This document shows, in pieces, positions 26,343-36,133 of a stretch of DNA of 48,929 nucleotides. The position numbers were made by a program, and so were the translations under genes. The stretch spans positions 1 to 48,929 of the forward strand of contig NZ_JBASCI010000120.1 in assembly GCF_049651565.1 (NCBI RefSeq), in the 5' to 3' direction. Origin of the DNA: Brooklawnia sp049651565 (lineage in GTDB: Bacteria; Actinomycetota; Actinomycetes; Propionibacteriales; Propionibacteriaceae). How positions within the stretch are numbered: position 1 is the stretch's first letter; each line of letters opens with the position of its first letter. A model generated the notes under the pieces. It was not told where the DNA came from, did not search any database, and saw only the letters and a list, made by a program, of their open reading frames with translations.

Positions 26343-29300
26343 TGGCGGCCTCCAACCCAGTGATCTTCTTGAGGGCCGGGTAGAACCTCGGGTAGTTCAC
26401 CTTCACCCCGTCGTCGAGGTCGATGGCGATCTGTTGCGACGCCAGTGGGTAGAGCACGTCGTGCTCATACTCACCCAGTTCCAGCAGCACATTGCGCAGC
26501 CGCTCGGACTCCTTCAGTGCTGCGGCCTTCTCGCGTGGTGTGCCATCCCCGGCGGCGAGACGCTCCTGGTGCTGAAGGTTCGCCTCCAGCTTCGACTCAA
26601 ACTCCCGCAGGTACTCGTTCAGTACCGTCGAGACCGTGGACGGTGTGTAGCGATGCATGTAGACCAACGCGTTGAACGAACCCTTCGGGCTGGAGAACAG
26701 CCAGTAGATCGGGCGCTTCTTGTAACGCTTCACGTGATCGTCGTAGAACTTGGATCGTCCGGCACGGGTAACGAAGTACTCCCGCAGAGCCTTGACGCCG
26801 AGCGACTCCTCAACGAACCGCAGATTCTCCTCGAAGTGCTCCTCGCCGAACGCCGCCCGCAGGAACTGGCGGAACCGCGCCACAATGTCGTCCTCGAACC
26901 AGTCGCCATCAACGATCGGTAGAACGTTGTCTGCATCAGGCGCGAACGTTGGCTGCGGCACCTTGGCGAGATAGTCCCGTATTGTCGCGCCCTGGTCAGC
27001 AAGGATCAGGCCGGGTTCATCGAGGCTATAGCGACCGAACATGCAGCCGACCGCGTACGACACAAGGTCCTCGACATGTTCGCGATTCCGGATGTCCACG
27101 CCGCTCGAAGCGACCAGTCGAGCCGCGACCTCGGCTTCCTCCTCACCAAGATAGGCAGCGGCAAAGAGGCTGTCGAGTTCTCGCTCCGCTTCGGCGAGAG
27201 ACGCTGCACGGGCATCCTCGATTCTCTGAACTTCTTCAACGGCCAGAGCTAAATCATCGCTGGCTTGAACCACTGATGGCGCAGAGAACTCAACCGAGAG
27301 CTCGCTTGCATCCCAGGCTTGTCTTGAAAGCAAAATGCACTCGGACACGAGCTCGGCAACCTTGTCGCTCTCGCGAACGCGGACCGGCAGGCTCAGCACG
27401 TGCCCGAGCTTGAAGTCCAGTCGCGGGGCGAGCAGGCGCATGAACTTGGTCGCGGTGGAACTGTTGAGGAACCCTTCAAGGACAAGGAGTTCGGGCTCGG
27501 AGTTAGCGAACGCCATCGGGCCCTTTGCGTCAAACATAAATCCGCCATCAACGTGCCGCACGGCAAAGCCATCGCCTGATATGCCGGACCAGGTAAAACC
27601 CCGTTTGAACCCGAAAGCGCCGTTGTAGTTATGGGATCGAACGCGCCCCGTTTCCTCGACAACGTTGGCCCGGGCTCGCGCACCGTCGTTTTCCCAATCG
27701 ACGACGTAGTCGAAGTTGCCATACCAGCGGCGCGACGATCCGCCCTTCTGATAGGGAAACCAGCGCGCACCACTCTTGACGCTTTCGTCAGTCGAATCGA
27801 TTCCAAATCCGATCTGCCGTAACGAGACCTCGTGCCAGCGACGCAGGAATCGATCGTTGTCTCCGGTGGTGAGGCCTTCACGAGCTTGGACGAGGTCGCC
27901 CAGATAAGGCCCTCTGCGCAAAGCTGCGATCTCATCATCGGTCGCCCAGTAGACGACTGGAGTGCTGGGCACATCGAGAAACTCGGAGACGCTGCGCACC
28001 CACACGCGGGAAGGGTTACGACCAGACGCAGCTTGCTTGACGACGCTGGCCTTGGCGCCGCCATCAACGTCAGCGGCGCGGACGAAGACGGTGCGCGAGA
28101 GCTTGGTGTTACTCGCTCCCGACACGAAAGCGACGGTCGAGACCACCTCGCCGCCAATTGTGTCGAATGCCGAGGTTCCAAGGTGTGCCAGCGTCATCAG
28201 AGAACTACGAGCCAGAAGTCGGCTTCGATACTTCGAATATGCGCCAAGGAACATCCAGCTGTCTTGAGTGACCATAGCGATGACGCCAGCAGAGCCAACG
28301 AGATCGAAACAACGATCAATGAACATCGCGTACATATCAATCTTCGCAAGTGGGTACTCATTCTTTGCGAAGGCGGCGAGCAAAGCCACCATGTTTCCGC
28401 TGCCCATGTATGGCGGATTCGCCACAGCGACGCTGTAGGTCCTTGCCAGCAAGTCTGCTTGCCGCACGACTGAGTCCGCGCGCGCAAGCAGCTCGGACGT
28501 CAGGAGATCGTTCTCGTCCGCGTTCTGATTGGCAGCAGACAGTGCTCTCCGCGCTGCGCGGAGTGCGTCCTGATTCGGTTTCACCAGCGACCCGGAGGTG
28601 TCGGCGGAGGCAAAGACATTCCAGAGTGCTTCTTCGGCTTGCCTATCGCCGTTCTTGGCGACCAGGATGTCAAGCTCGTGGGAGTTGAACGAGATAGGCG
28701 CCAAGACGCGAACGCTTGGAACGACGCGCTTGTTCAGGAACGTACGATGCGCGGCACGCGCTTTCATCGTCAAGGCGAACGCCGCCAGCGCACCAGCGCG
28801 CGGGTCGATCTCGGTGCCGAAGAGATTGCGGGTGAGGATCAACTCGGGAATCTCGGAGGGCGCGTAGCCCTCCTCTTCGTAGATGGCGTAGAGCAGGTCG
28901 AACGCATAGGTAAGCATGTGGCCGGACCCGCAGGCCGGGTCGATGACCGTCAGCTCTTCGGGGCCGGCGATTCTGAGGAAGTCGGTCTCTTCGTCAACCG
29001 GCGCGATGTAGTAGTCCATTCGGTCGACGAGCCGGGAGTCGGGATGGTTCAGCATCCAGAGTCGGCCGACCGAGTTCTCAACGAGGTAGCGAACGATCCA
29101 GTGCGGGGTGAAAAGCTGGGTGGCGGCAGGAATCTCGGCGGCGCCTGCCTTCTTGCCCTTCTTGAACCCGGCGAAGACCTCGTCTTTCCGCTCCGAAATG
29201 TAGAACTGATACAGCCATCCGATCACTTCGACTTCGCGGCAGACCCCTTCGGTGAGAGCCGCGGTCGCCCGCGTGAGGATCGAGTCCGCTGCGAGGAGGT

Positions 29301-29835
29301 TCGCGGGGATGAGGAGTTCGGTGTAGTCACCTTCACGCTCGAACATGAACGGCATCGAGCGGTTCCAGTAACGGCAGTACTCAGCGAGCAGGAGTGTGTA
29401 GGCCTCGCCCTGGGCGTCTGCGCTGGGGCGGGTTCCATCAAGGAGGCCGGTGATCGCGTCGAGGGTGCGCTTGCTGGTGATGACGGCGGGGTCGATGCTG
29501 CCTCGTTTGGCGTCGGCGAGCATCTCGGGCTGTCCGACTTGCTGGCCGTGAGCGGGTGAGACGACGCCGATACCCGTGTAGCCGTTAGCGTCCATGAAGC
29601 GCAGCGCGATGATGCGGTTGAACCAGGTGTATGCGACCTTGTCGACGATAACGTCCTTGCCCTTGGCGCCGCCCCCCGCGGCCGCGATATCACGTTCGAG
29701 CATCGCCACGGCACGCTGGTTCTCGACCCGTTCCGGTGAGGAGGGGGCGAGTACTGCGGTCAGCCGGGCGCTGACCTGGGTGATGAGTTCTCGCCTGGCC
29801 CATGTGGCGAAGCTCTTCAGCGGTGCGGTTTCCAT
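26335..29835 (-). CDS. pglX: BREX adenine methyltransferase PglX
   Basis: 1166 residues. PglX is the BREX methyltransferase that marks host DNA at the N6 of adenine in a non-palindromic site and is also needed for restriction. Class I methyltransferase signatures: SAM-binding LTVIDPACGSGHMLTYAF (Asp299 to Gly305) and catalytic VANPPYMGSG (NPPY 473-476). IDMYAMFIDRCFDL follows, as expected for PglX. The long C-terminal half carries the target recognition and DNA-contact regions and ends with the QQIAIDLDDGVKVNYPRFYP segment common to BREX-1 PglX. It starts 12 bp after the brxC stop and overlaps DUF1016 by 8 nt. Length matches type 1 PglX. The frame is intact, with no phase-variable tract visible. 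Confidence 0.95.
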   Translation of the reverse strand: METAPLKSFATWARRELITQVSARLTAVLAPSSPERVENQRAVAMLERDIAAAGGGAKGKDVIVDKVAYTWFNRIIALRFMDANGYTGIGVVSPAHGQQVGQPEMLADAKRGSIDPAVITSKRTLDAITGLLDGTRPSADAQGEAYTLLLAEYCRYWNRSMPFMFEREGDYTELLIPANLLAADSILTRATAALTEGVCREVEVIGWLYQFYISERKDEVFAGFKKGKKAGAAEIPAATQLFTPHWIVRYLVENSVGRLWMLNHPDSRLVDRMDYYIAPVDEETDFLRIAGPEELTVIDPACGSGHMLTYAFDLLYAIYEEEGYAPSEIPELILTRNLFGTEIDPRAGALAAFALTMKARAAHRTFLNKRVVPSVRVLAPISFNSHELDILVAKNGDRQAEEALWNVFASADTSGSLVKPNQDALRAARRALSAANQNADENDLLTSELLARADSVVRQADLLARTYSVAVANPPYMGSGNMVALLAAFAKNEYPLAKIDMYAMFIDRCFDLVGSAGVIAMVTQDSWMFLGAYSKYRSRLLARSSLMTLAHLGTSAFDTIGGEVVSTVAFVSGASNTKLSRTVFVRAADVDGGAKASVVKQAASGRNPSRVWVRSVSEFLDVPSTPVVYWATDDEIAALRRGPYLGDLVQAREGLTTGDNDRFLRRWHEVSLRQIGFGIDSTDESVKSGARWFPYQKGGSSRRWYGNFDYVVDWENDGARARANVVEETGRVRSHNYNGAFGFKRGFTWSGISGDGFAVRHVDGGFMFDAKGPMAFANSEPELLVLEGFLNSSTATKFMRLLAPRLDFKLGHVLSLPVRVRESDKVAELVSECILLSRQAWDASELSVEFSAPSVVQASDDLALAVEEVQRIEDARAASLAEAERELDSLFAAAYLGEEEAEVAARLVASSGVDIRNREHVEDLVSYAVGCMFGRYSLDEPGLILADQGATIRDYLAKVPQPTFAPDADNVLPIVDGDWFEDDIVARFRQFLRAAFGEEHFEENLRFVEESLGVKALREYFVTRAGRSKFYDDHVKRYKKRPIYWLFSSPKGSFNALVYMHRYTPSTVSTVLNEYLREFESKLEANLQHQERLAAGDGTPREKAAALKESERLRNVLLELGEYEHDVLYPLASQQIAIDLDDGVKVNYPRFYPALKKITGLEAANE

Positions 29836-29847
29836 GCGTGGTGTCTC

Positions 29848-32800
29848 CTACAGCGCGATGCGCTTGTCGTCGTTGAGGGCCTGGAGCAGCGCGGTGCGGA
29901 GCGCATCGAGGTAGCGGTCTACGTCGTCTTCGGTCTCCAGTACGCCGTGGATGCCGGTGGCGCTGATGCTCTTGACCGAGACGGTCTGCTTCACAGGAAC
30001 CGGCGAGACCGCTGTGTCGTCGTCGCGAGGACGGGGGTTCTCGGCGAGTTGGTCGAGGATGGTCGGGTAGGTATGTTCCTCGAAGGTGTTGGCGATCTCG
30101 CGGACGACGGCGATCTGGCTCTCACGGCCGATCCGGTCGAGGATCGTGTTGACTTTCTGGGTCGCGTTGCGCTTGGTGGCGTCAGTGGCGTCGAGGTAGA
30201 TCGTGCTGGTTTGGAGGGGCGCCCAACGTGAGTCGATCTCCAGGAGCGCAGCGTCGCGGTTCGCGAGAAGCGCCTCGCTGATGCGCGCCTCAAGCTCGAC
30301 TGCGGCGGCTTTCAACTTGGTCATCCGGTTGCCACGGAAGGCTTGCGGGTCGGCGAGGAGTCCGGCCACCTCCTGGCTGCTGCCGGCGGGCAGATAGTTG
30401 AGGTTGTTGGCGTTGGTCGTGAGGAGTTCGCTTGCCTCGTCGTAAATCTTGCGCTGGGCGCCGCCGAGAAAGGCTTGGATGGGGTCGATGATGTCTGTCT
30501 TCGCGTCGAGCAGGTCGTCGGTAGCGGCGAAGTCGGTCAGGTACCAGTCATCGGGCTTGCCCACGACAGAATCCAGCAGCGCGATCGGAGCTTCGAGCTG
30601 AGTCACGAAGGGGTACTTGGAGCCGCTGACTCGCGCCTTGAGTTCTTCACTCTTGGCGCGGAGGCGCTCGCTTGTGTGCCGGGCCAGTTCGAGCGGGTCT
30701 TTCGGCACGGCGGGTTCATCGAAGAAGTCCGTGCAGAAGGCCCGAAGCGTGGCGACCTTGCGCTGGTCGAAGGTCTTCTGAGGTGCGACGACGGCGTGGG
30801 AGTGCTTCTGTGTGTTGCGCAGTGCTGCCGCGATTTCGCTGCGCTTGAGGATATTCGAGTCCACCGTGAGAGTGATCTTCGAGGTGCCGACGAGCCAGGC
30901 GACGACGCACTCGATGGAGGCGAGGTCCCATCCGTAGGGCTTGGCCTGGAAGTGATCGACGATCTTCTTGACGGTGATCTGCTCCCCGAGACGGTCGCGC
31001 TGCAGGACGTACGACAGCACCTCATCTGCCGGGGCCGCGAGCGCGTGCATTGAGGAGTCGTCAATCATGGCGGCTTGGTCGGGGTTCGCGAACCCGGCAA
31101 CCTGCTGCTCGCTGTAGGTGCGTCCACCGAGCAGGCTGAGCTGCGTGTAGGTACGCGCGATGAGGTCTTGGAACCCCTCGGTGATCCGCGTGACTGCTTC
31201 CTGCGACCCGGATGTGAGGTCTGCGGCGTTGATCACGAGATCGGCTCGCCCGACGGCGCGGCGGATTCGCTCTACAAGCTCCTTCTCGCGCTGCGCGTTT
31301 TGAGTCGCCTTGGCGCGCAGAATCTGCTCCTCGACCGGAGAGAGTGAACTGGTCTGCTTGCGCTTCGTGTACTTCTCGGTCTTGATCAGCAGCCGCAGGT
31401 CGGCCAGCACCCGGTCGTCCGGGGCGAGGACCACGCGCAGTTCGTCCTTGCCCGCCGAGTGCATGCGAATCTCCTCCGGCCCGTAGGGGTACTCGGGAGT
31501 GATGAAGTGCAGCGAGAGCTCGCGCTGCTGACCGAACGCTTGGTCGTCGAGCTTGTATCCGAATGGGAAGTCTTGCCCGTTCTTCGCGTACCGGAGTTTG
31601 GAGGTCTTGACCACATCGCCGGAGAGAATCTTGTTCAGCCGAGTGGAGACCTCAGATGAGTCGATCTCGACGTTCTTGATCTCTTCCTCGATTACCTGCT
31701 CTTCGTTGGTCAGGTACTCGTAGACGTTGCCGTTGCGCTGTACGTACGTCTGGGTTTCCAGGAGCGTGAGCGCGTCTTGAACCTGCTTGGACAACGCGGG
31801 CAGGTCGAGTCCGAATCGGTCGTAGACCAGCACTGTTAGGTTGCGCGGAGTGGCCTGGAAGCTCTCGACGTATTTCACCAGGAACAGTGCCTTGAGCAGT
31901 CGCACGGCGAGCTTGGTGACTGGTGAACCGCTGTCGGGCAGGTCGCGCTCGGCGCGGTCAATCGAGCGCTGTGCCGCGGACTTCAACGACGCGCGGATAC
32001 CTGCGAACATGGCGTCGAAGGTGGCCAACGTGCCGATCTCGACATTGCCGATGTCCTTGGCGACTTGCTGGACGACGCCGAGCATGGAGCGCTCACCAAC
32101 GGAACTGTTGCGGCCCTCGAAGACGTTGTGGTCGGAGATGCCCTCGATCGCGGCCTGGAACAGCGGGAACTGGTAGCTCACGAACGGGTAGGTGCCGACG
32201 AAGTGGGTCTCGTCTGTGAAGTTCCGGTAGGTCTTCGCTCCATCGACGAAGTCGAACAGCGTCTTGAAGTTCGCAGACTCCTGCGCGTAGACGGCTTCGA
32301 GCACCTGGGTGCCCTTGTCGTTCTTCTCCAGCAGTCGCTTGCGGATGACCTCTTCGACGTCTGCGGAGGTGAGCTTCACTCGGGTCTTGAACCGGGCCTG
32401 AATCTTCGAGAAGTCGTTGCCCTGCTGTTTGGTGCGGTCGCCGACGACCTTGTCCATGTCCTCCTGGGAGGTCACGAACACCCACGCCCGTCCGCCGCAC
32501 TTCGTGTTCAGCGACTCGGCGATCGTCTGAAGGTTCAGCATCAGATGCGTGTTCGAGCCGATGAACTGGCCGACCTCATCCACGAAGAAGTTCAACCGGT
32601 ACCCTGCGGGCTGCTTGTCTAGCCAGGTGCGGACCTCGTCGGCAAAGTCCTCGATCGAGACCGAGTAGGTGTCCTGGTAGGTCTTCAAGATGTCGGGTGC
32701 GGCAGATGCGTCGAGGCCGGTGATCTGGGCGTACGCCTCGTTGACCTGCTTGCGCACGGTCGGAAGGCCGAAGCTCGGCCGGCGCTCCATCCACTCCCGG

Positions 32801-33369
32801 CCCGACACAGCTTGAAATGCGCTCTTGAACGCATCGAGTTGCCCCTCGTCGTCGAGCTGGCGCTCGAAGCGGGCGATGTGTCCCTGGTCGCCGTAGTAGC
32901 CGCGAGACTCGTCGAAGACCTTCACGAACACGCGTAGGAGGGCGTCGGTCTGATCCTTGCTGATCAGGGTCGCCTTCTGATCGATGTTGAACAGCAGACT
33001 CTTCGCCGGGATGCGGTCGGCTCTGTCGAGGAGGGGTGGGAGGAAGGCATCCGTCGCCTTGGCGCGGAAGCTCTCCGAGACGCGCTCGCGCGGGAAGTCG
33101 TCGCCCTCCACATCGCCGAGGAGGTGCGCGAGCATCTTCAACAGGTGCGACTTGCCGGAGCCGAAGAAGCCTGAAATCCAGACACCGTTCGCGTTGGTGT
33201 AGTTCGTGTATGCCTCAAGCAGCAGTTCCAGTCCCTTGGCGGCTTCATTGGTCAGGACGTACTCGTCGACCTCGGTGCCCAGGTGTGCAACGTCGTCAGC
33301 CTTGATGACGCCCTCGATGGGCCGCTGGACGTCCTTGGCGAAAATCTCGGTGAGGTGCATAACGGTCAC
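29848..33369 (-). CDS. brxC: BREX P-loop ATPase BrxC
   Basis: 1173 residues from GTG 33369, overlapping the brxB stop by 4 nt; ATG 33360 (MHLTEIFAKDV) is an equally good start three codons in. The protein begins with the characteristic IFAKDVQRPIEGVIKADD of BrxC. Walker A is GFFGSGKSHLLKMLAHLLG (67-74 for the core) and the ORC/Cdc6-like ATPase continues through YRLNFFVDEVGQFIGSN. The remainder is long and helical, with WGLDLPALSKQV-like winged-helix stretches I cannot assign precisely. BrxC is essential for BREX defence and forms a complex with BrxB and PglZ. Full length for type 1. Confidence 0.95.
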   Translation of the reverse strand: MTVMHLTEIFAKDVQRPIEGVIKADDVAHLGTEVDEYVLTNEAAKGLELLLEAYTNYTNANGVWISGFFGSGKSHLLKMLAHLLGDVEGDDFPRERVSESFRAKATDAFLPPLLDRADRIPAKSLLFNIDQKATLISKDQTDALLRVFVKVFDESRGYYGDQGHIARFERQLDDEGQLDAFKSAFQAVSGREWMERRPSFGLPTVRKQVNEAYAQITGLDASAAPDILKTYQDTYSVSIEDFADEVRTWLDKQPAGYRLNFFVDEVGQFIGSNTHLMLNLQTIAESLNTKCGGRAWVFVTSQEDMDKVVGDRTKQQGNDFSKIQARFKTRVKLTSADVEEVIRKRLLEKNDKGTQVLEAVYAQESANFKTLFDFVDGAKTYRNFTDETHFVGTYPFVSYQFPLFQAAIEGISDHNVFEGRNSSVGERSMLGVVQQVAKDIGNVEIGTLATFDAMFAGIRASLKSAAQRSIDRAERDLPDSGSPVTKLAVRLLKALFLVKYVESFQATPRNLTVLVYDRFGLDLPALSKQVQDALTLLETQTYVQRNGNVYEYLTNEEQVIEEEIKNVEIDSSEVSTRLNKILSGDVVKTSKLRYAKNGQDFPFGYKLDDQAFGQQRELSLHFITPEYPYGPEEIRMHSAGKDELRVVLAPDDRVLADLRLLIKTEKYTKRKQTSSLSPVEEQILRAKATQNAQREKELVERIRRAVGRADLVINAADLTSGSQEAVTRITEGFQDLIARTYTQLSLLGGRTYSEQQVAGFANPDQAAMIDDSSMHALAAPADEVLSYVLQRDRLGEQITVKKIVDHFQAKPYGWDLASIECVVAWLVGTSKITLTVDSNILKRSEIAAALRNTQKHSHAVVAPQKTFDQRKVATLRAFCTDFFDEPAVPKDPLELARHTSERLRAKSEELKARVSGSKYPFVTQLEAPIALLDSVVGKPDDWYLTDFAATDDLLDAKTDIIDPIQAFLGGAQRKIYDEASELLTTNANNLNYLPAGSSQEVAGLLADPQAFRGNRMTKLKAAAVELEARISEALLANRDAALLEIDSRWAPLQTSTIYLDATDATKRNATQKVNTILDRIGRESQIAVVREIANTFEEHTYPTILDQLAENPRPRDDDTAVSPVPVKQTVSVKSISATGIHGVLETEDDVDRYLDALRTALLQALNDDKRIAL

Positions 33370-33965
33370 GGTTCCTGTTCCAGAATGTTCTTGGCGCGGT
33401 AGTACTGGTCGTCCTTCAACCTGCCGAACAGCACGAGCGACGAGCCGAGAGTGTCGGACTGCTCGTAGCGGCCGGGGAAGAACATGAGCATCGGTTTGCC
33501 CACAACGACGCTCTGCAAGTTGTTGAGCACGTTGTGGGAACGGATGTAGGGGAACACCTCACCGATCCCGGTGAGGAACACGATGTCGAACCCACCATCA
33601 GCGAGCCGTTCCCGGATCGCGGGCGCGAGATGCTGCTGTGGGTTGAGCATTGACTGCAACATCTCGGTGAACTCCGCCTTGTCGAGGTCGGGCTCCACTT
33701 CGAGAACCTCGTCCCAGTCGCCACGCTCTTTGAGTACGTCGACCGACAGGTCGTAGAGGTTGATCTCGCGGACCTCGATGCCCTTGCTGGCCAGTCGGTT
33801 CTTGACCCGTTTCTTCGCCTTCGCTACGTCGAGGGCGTGCTCGGGCTCGTATGGGTAGATGAAGAACGGGACCTCGTTCGACAGGCCTTCCATCTTGAGG
33901 AAGCGCTCGCCGCTGAGCACCGCGAACAGGTGCTCTTCCTGGCGAGTGAGTTCGCTCGGCGTCAC
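33366..33965 (-). CDS. brxB: BREX protein BrxB (DUF1788)
   Basis: 199 residues with typical BrxB/DUF1788 features: an N-terminal LSGERFLKMEGLSNEVPFFI segment, RLASKGIEVREINLYDL, FDIVFLTGIGEVFPYIRSHN and a C-terminal KPMLMFFPGRYEQSDTLGSS region ending in YYRAKNIL. BrxB is a small scaffold required for BREX function and contacts BrxC and PglZ. The start codon overlaps the brxA stop (ATGA) and its stop overlaps the brxC start (GTGA), indicating translational coupling. Normal length. Confidence 0.93.
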   Translation of the reverse strand: MTPSELTRQEEHLFAVLSGERFLKMEGLSNEVPFFIYPYEPEHALDVAKAKKRVKNRLASKGIEVREINLYDLSVDVLKERGDWDEVLEVEPDLDKAEFTEMLQSMLNPQQHLAPAIRERLADGGFDIVFLTGIGEVFPYIRSHNVLNNLQSVVVGKPMLMFFPGRYEQSDTLGSSLVLFGRLKDDQYYRAKNILEQEP

Positions 33966-34579
33966 AGCGCACCCTCCTTGCTGTCTCGGGTCGGGAGGAA
34001 CCGAACGTCGCTCGGTGTCTGGGCTTCGAACGCCTCGCGGACGCGCTCGGACAGGGTGGCGTGGACGATCTCGCCGTTAGCGAGCAGCCCCGCTTCCGTC
34101 AGCATTCGGAACACCGTCGATCGGAGCTTCTGCAACGTGGAGTCCTTCACCTCAGCGAGTTCCGGGTGCCAGAGCGTCTTCCCATGTACGAAGCTGTCGA
34201 AGTCCCCGTAGCCCAGCGCTGGCGTGAACAGGAGGAACCGCTCCCGCACGACCTCCTCGGCGAAGTCACCGATGAGCGCATAGTGGCGACAAGCCGCCAC
34301 CCACATCAGGTGACCGCGCTCGCTCGGGCTCGTATCTCTCAGCAACTCCAACTCGTCGTCGGTGAGTGCCGCCAGGCGCTGCGCCACCTCGCGTGCCAGC
34401 CGGAACCCGGACGAGCTGGTTCGCGCCTGGAGCAGGTTCTCAGTGCGGAGCCGCTCTCGGACGATTCCCCAGTCACGAGCTTCCAGGTAAAGAGGTGCGG
34501 CGATCACTGCTTCTCGGGTCAGGAGGGCACCGCTGGTGAACGACAGCGCGTAGCGGTCGTGCGCGGAGATGCTGTTCAT
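33962..34579 (-). CDS. brxA: BREX protein BrxA (DUF1819)
   Basis: 205 residues from ATG 34579 (MNSISAHDRYALSFTSGALL), chosen because AAGGAGG lies just upstream; the longer frame to 34636 has no such site. BrxA is an all-helical DNA-binding protein and the first gene of type 1 BREX operons. Family features are the N-terminal YALSFTSGALLTREAVIAAPL, LLQARTSSSGFRLAREVAQR and WVAACRHYALIGDFAEEVVR. It is preceded by the small HTH gene 90 bp upstream and overlaps brxB by 4 nt. Confidence 0.92.
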   Translation of the reverse strand: MNSISAHDRYALSFTSGALLTREAVIAAPLYLEARDWGIVRERLRTENLLQARTSSSGFRLAREVAQRLAALTDDELELLRDTSPSERGHLMWVAACRHYALIGDFAEEVVRERFLLFTPALGYGDFDSFVHGKTLWHPELAEVKDSTLQKLRSTVFRMLTEAGLLANGEIVHATLSERVREAFEAQTPSDVRFLPTRDSKEGAL

Positions 34580-34669
34580 CGGGAGCCTCCTTCCGGGATT
34601 TGGGCAGTGGATCAGGATATGGGGTGCCACCGACAAAGCGTCAGCAGCGGCTCAAACTGAGCGGAACGA

Positions 34670-34870
34670 TCACCCTGGCGGGGATGGGTCAGAGTCGGCG
34701 GCTGCGCCGCCTCGGCGTACCCAGTCGTCGATCTCACTCGCTTGGAACTTCCAGAGGCGGCCGACCTTGTGTGCGGGCATGGCCTTCTCGGCGATCCAGG
34801 TGTAGACGGTGTCTTTGGTGACCCCGAGGTGGGCGGCGATGTCGTCTGCGGACAGCCACGGCTCAGCCAC
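34670..34870 (-). CDS. Excisionase/AlpA-type helix-turn-helix protein, first gene of the BREX operon
   Basis: 66 residues from GTG 34870, chosen because GGAGG lies 6 bases upstream; a longer frame to 34909 lacks a site. The whole protein is a winged MerR-like excisionase HTH: PWLSADDIAAHLGVTKDTVY for the recognition helices, then AHKVGRLWKFQASEIDDWV. Such proteins are common in mobile elements and sometimes lead defence operons. It may regulate BREX transcription or act in element excision. BREX regulators of the BrxR/WYL type are much larger, so this is a different kind of leader protein. A possible promoter lies 50-75 bp upstream of its start. Confidence 0.8.
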   Translation of the reverse strand: MAEPWLSADDIAAHLGVTKDTVYTWIAEKAMPAHKVGRLWKFQASEIDDWVRRGGAAADSDPSPPG

Positions 34871-34917
34871 GTTGGTCCTCCCTCGCACTCCGTGACCCGG
34901 GCGGGCCAACAGCTTCC

Positions 34918-34945
34918 ATCGTACCGGGAGTTGTGCCGCTTGAAC
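34918..34945 (-). promoter_or_regulatory. Candidate BREX operon promoter
   Basis: On the minus strand GTTCAA (34945-34940) is followed after 16 bp by TACGAT (34923-34918), a plausible -35/-10 pair about 50 bp upstream of the HTH start codon at 34870. No other promoter-like pair was noticed within the operon down to 17.4 kb, where genes overlap or nearly touch. Moderate similarity only. Confidence 0.35.
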
Positions 34946-34996
34946 TGGGTTTGTCCGGGCGTGGCCGAACGAGATAGGTGCCGCGAGTCGAAGTGG

Positions 34997-36133
34997 TCAG
35001 GGCCTGAGCTGTCCACGGAGCCAGGCTGTCACTGCGGAGCGCCACCGCTCAGGATCGGAGTTCCAGGCGAGCGTGTGGTCGGCGTCGAAGGTCTCCAGTG
35101 TCATGAGGTCGGGGCGCTGGTCTCGGAGTGCTTGTGAGAGCCGGATGGGTGCGGAGCTGTCTCTTATGCCGTGGAGGATCAGCGTGGGTGTGGTGAGCTC
35201 GGCGGCGCGAGTGATCCAGTCAAACTGGCGGAGCGGGACCGGCTCGGGCAGCCCAAGCTTGCTCGCGAGCGGCCCGGTGCTGAGCCACGGGACGGCGAGG
35301 TGTCCGGCTACGCCTGGGAGTCCACTGCGGGCGCAGTTAGCTTTGATCGTCTCGGTCCAGTCGAGGACGGGCGAGTCAAGGACGAGTGCGGCGATGAGTC
35401 CGTCGTGGCGCGGGCGGGCGGCGAGCTGGAGGGCAATGGTGGCTCCCATCGACCAGCCGAACAGGACGATCTGTTGGGCTCCTTGTCGGACGGCGTATCC
35501 GATGGCTTCGTCCACGTCGGCGGTCTCGGTGTGGCCGAGGGTTGAGCGGCCGGTGCCGACGCGCGGGCCTTCGGCGGTGTTGCGGTAGGTGACGATGAGG
35601 GAGGTGTAGCCGAGTTCGGTGGCGACTTGGGCGCCGCGGAGGGTCCCGGCGCGGGTGCTGCCGAGTCCGTGGATGTGGATGGCCCAGGCCGAGGGGTCGC
35701 CGTCGATGCCCCAGGCCGGGTACGGACCCGCAGGGCTGGTGATGGTGATGTCGCGGGCGTTGAGTCCGGCGTCGACGGGGGTGGCGTAGTAGATCCCGCT
35801 CCACGAGGCACGGTCTCCGGCCACGAGTCTCAGTCCTGGCGATGTGCCGGTGACAGTGCGGGTGATCCGACCTGGCCTACGATCGGCCGCTTCTGGGGAG
35901 AGCTGTGCCCAGCCGCCGCGTTCGAGCCAGAGGTTGTAGATGCCGTCGGTGGTGGTCTGCGGGGTGCGGTCGAGCACGACCCGTTGCGTCTCACCGTCGT
36001 GCTCGATGTCGTGGATGGTGAGGTCGAAGATGCGAGGGCCAACTGGTGCGGTGAGGCGTCGTGCGATGGTCCAGCCGGTGCCGAGTGCACTGGCCGTGAG
36101 GAGCCCGGCTCCCAGAGCGATGCCGTACTTCAC
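34997..36133 (-). CDS. Membrane-anchored alpha/beta hydrolase
   Basis: 378 residues. An N-terminal hydrophobic segment (GIALGAGLLTASALGTGWTI) should anchor it in the membrane with the enzyme outside, or could be an uncleaved signal. The hydrolase core has an oxyanion strand WAIHIHGLGSTRAGTLR, nucleophile elbow VLFGWSMGATIALQLA (Ser in G-W-S-M-G), acid candidate ILHGIRDSSAPI and catalytic His in FDADHTLAW. The substrate is unknown. Its start overlaps the MAB_1171c gene by 4 nt, and the set XRE, ImmA, MAB_1171c, hydrolase recurs, as I recall, in actinobacterial elements, suggesting a joint signalling or processing role (inference). Confidence 0.82.
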   Translation of the reverse strand: MKYGIALGAGLLTASALGTGWTIARRLTAPVGPRIFDLTIHDIEHDGETQRVVLDRTPQTTTDGIYNLWLERGGWAQLSPEAADRRPGRITRTVTGTSPGLRLVAGDRASWSGIYYATPVDAGLNARDITITSPAGPYPAWGIDGDPSAWAIHIHGLGSTRAGTLRGAQVATELGYTSLIVTYRNTAEGPRVGTGRSTLGHTETADVDEAIGYAVRQGAQQIVLFGWSMGATIALQLAARPRHDGLIAALVLDSPVLDWTETIKANCARSGLPGVAGHLAVPWLSTGPLASKLGLPEPVPLRQFDWITRAAELTTPTLILHGIRDSSAPIRLSQALRDQRPDLMTLETFDADHTLAWNSDPERWRSAVTAWLRGQLRP

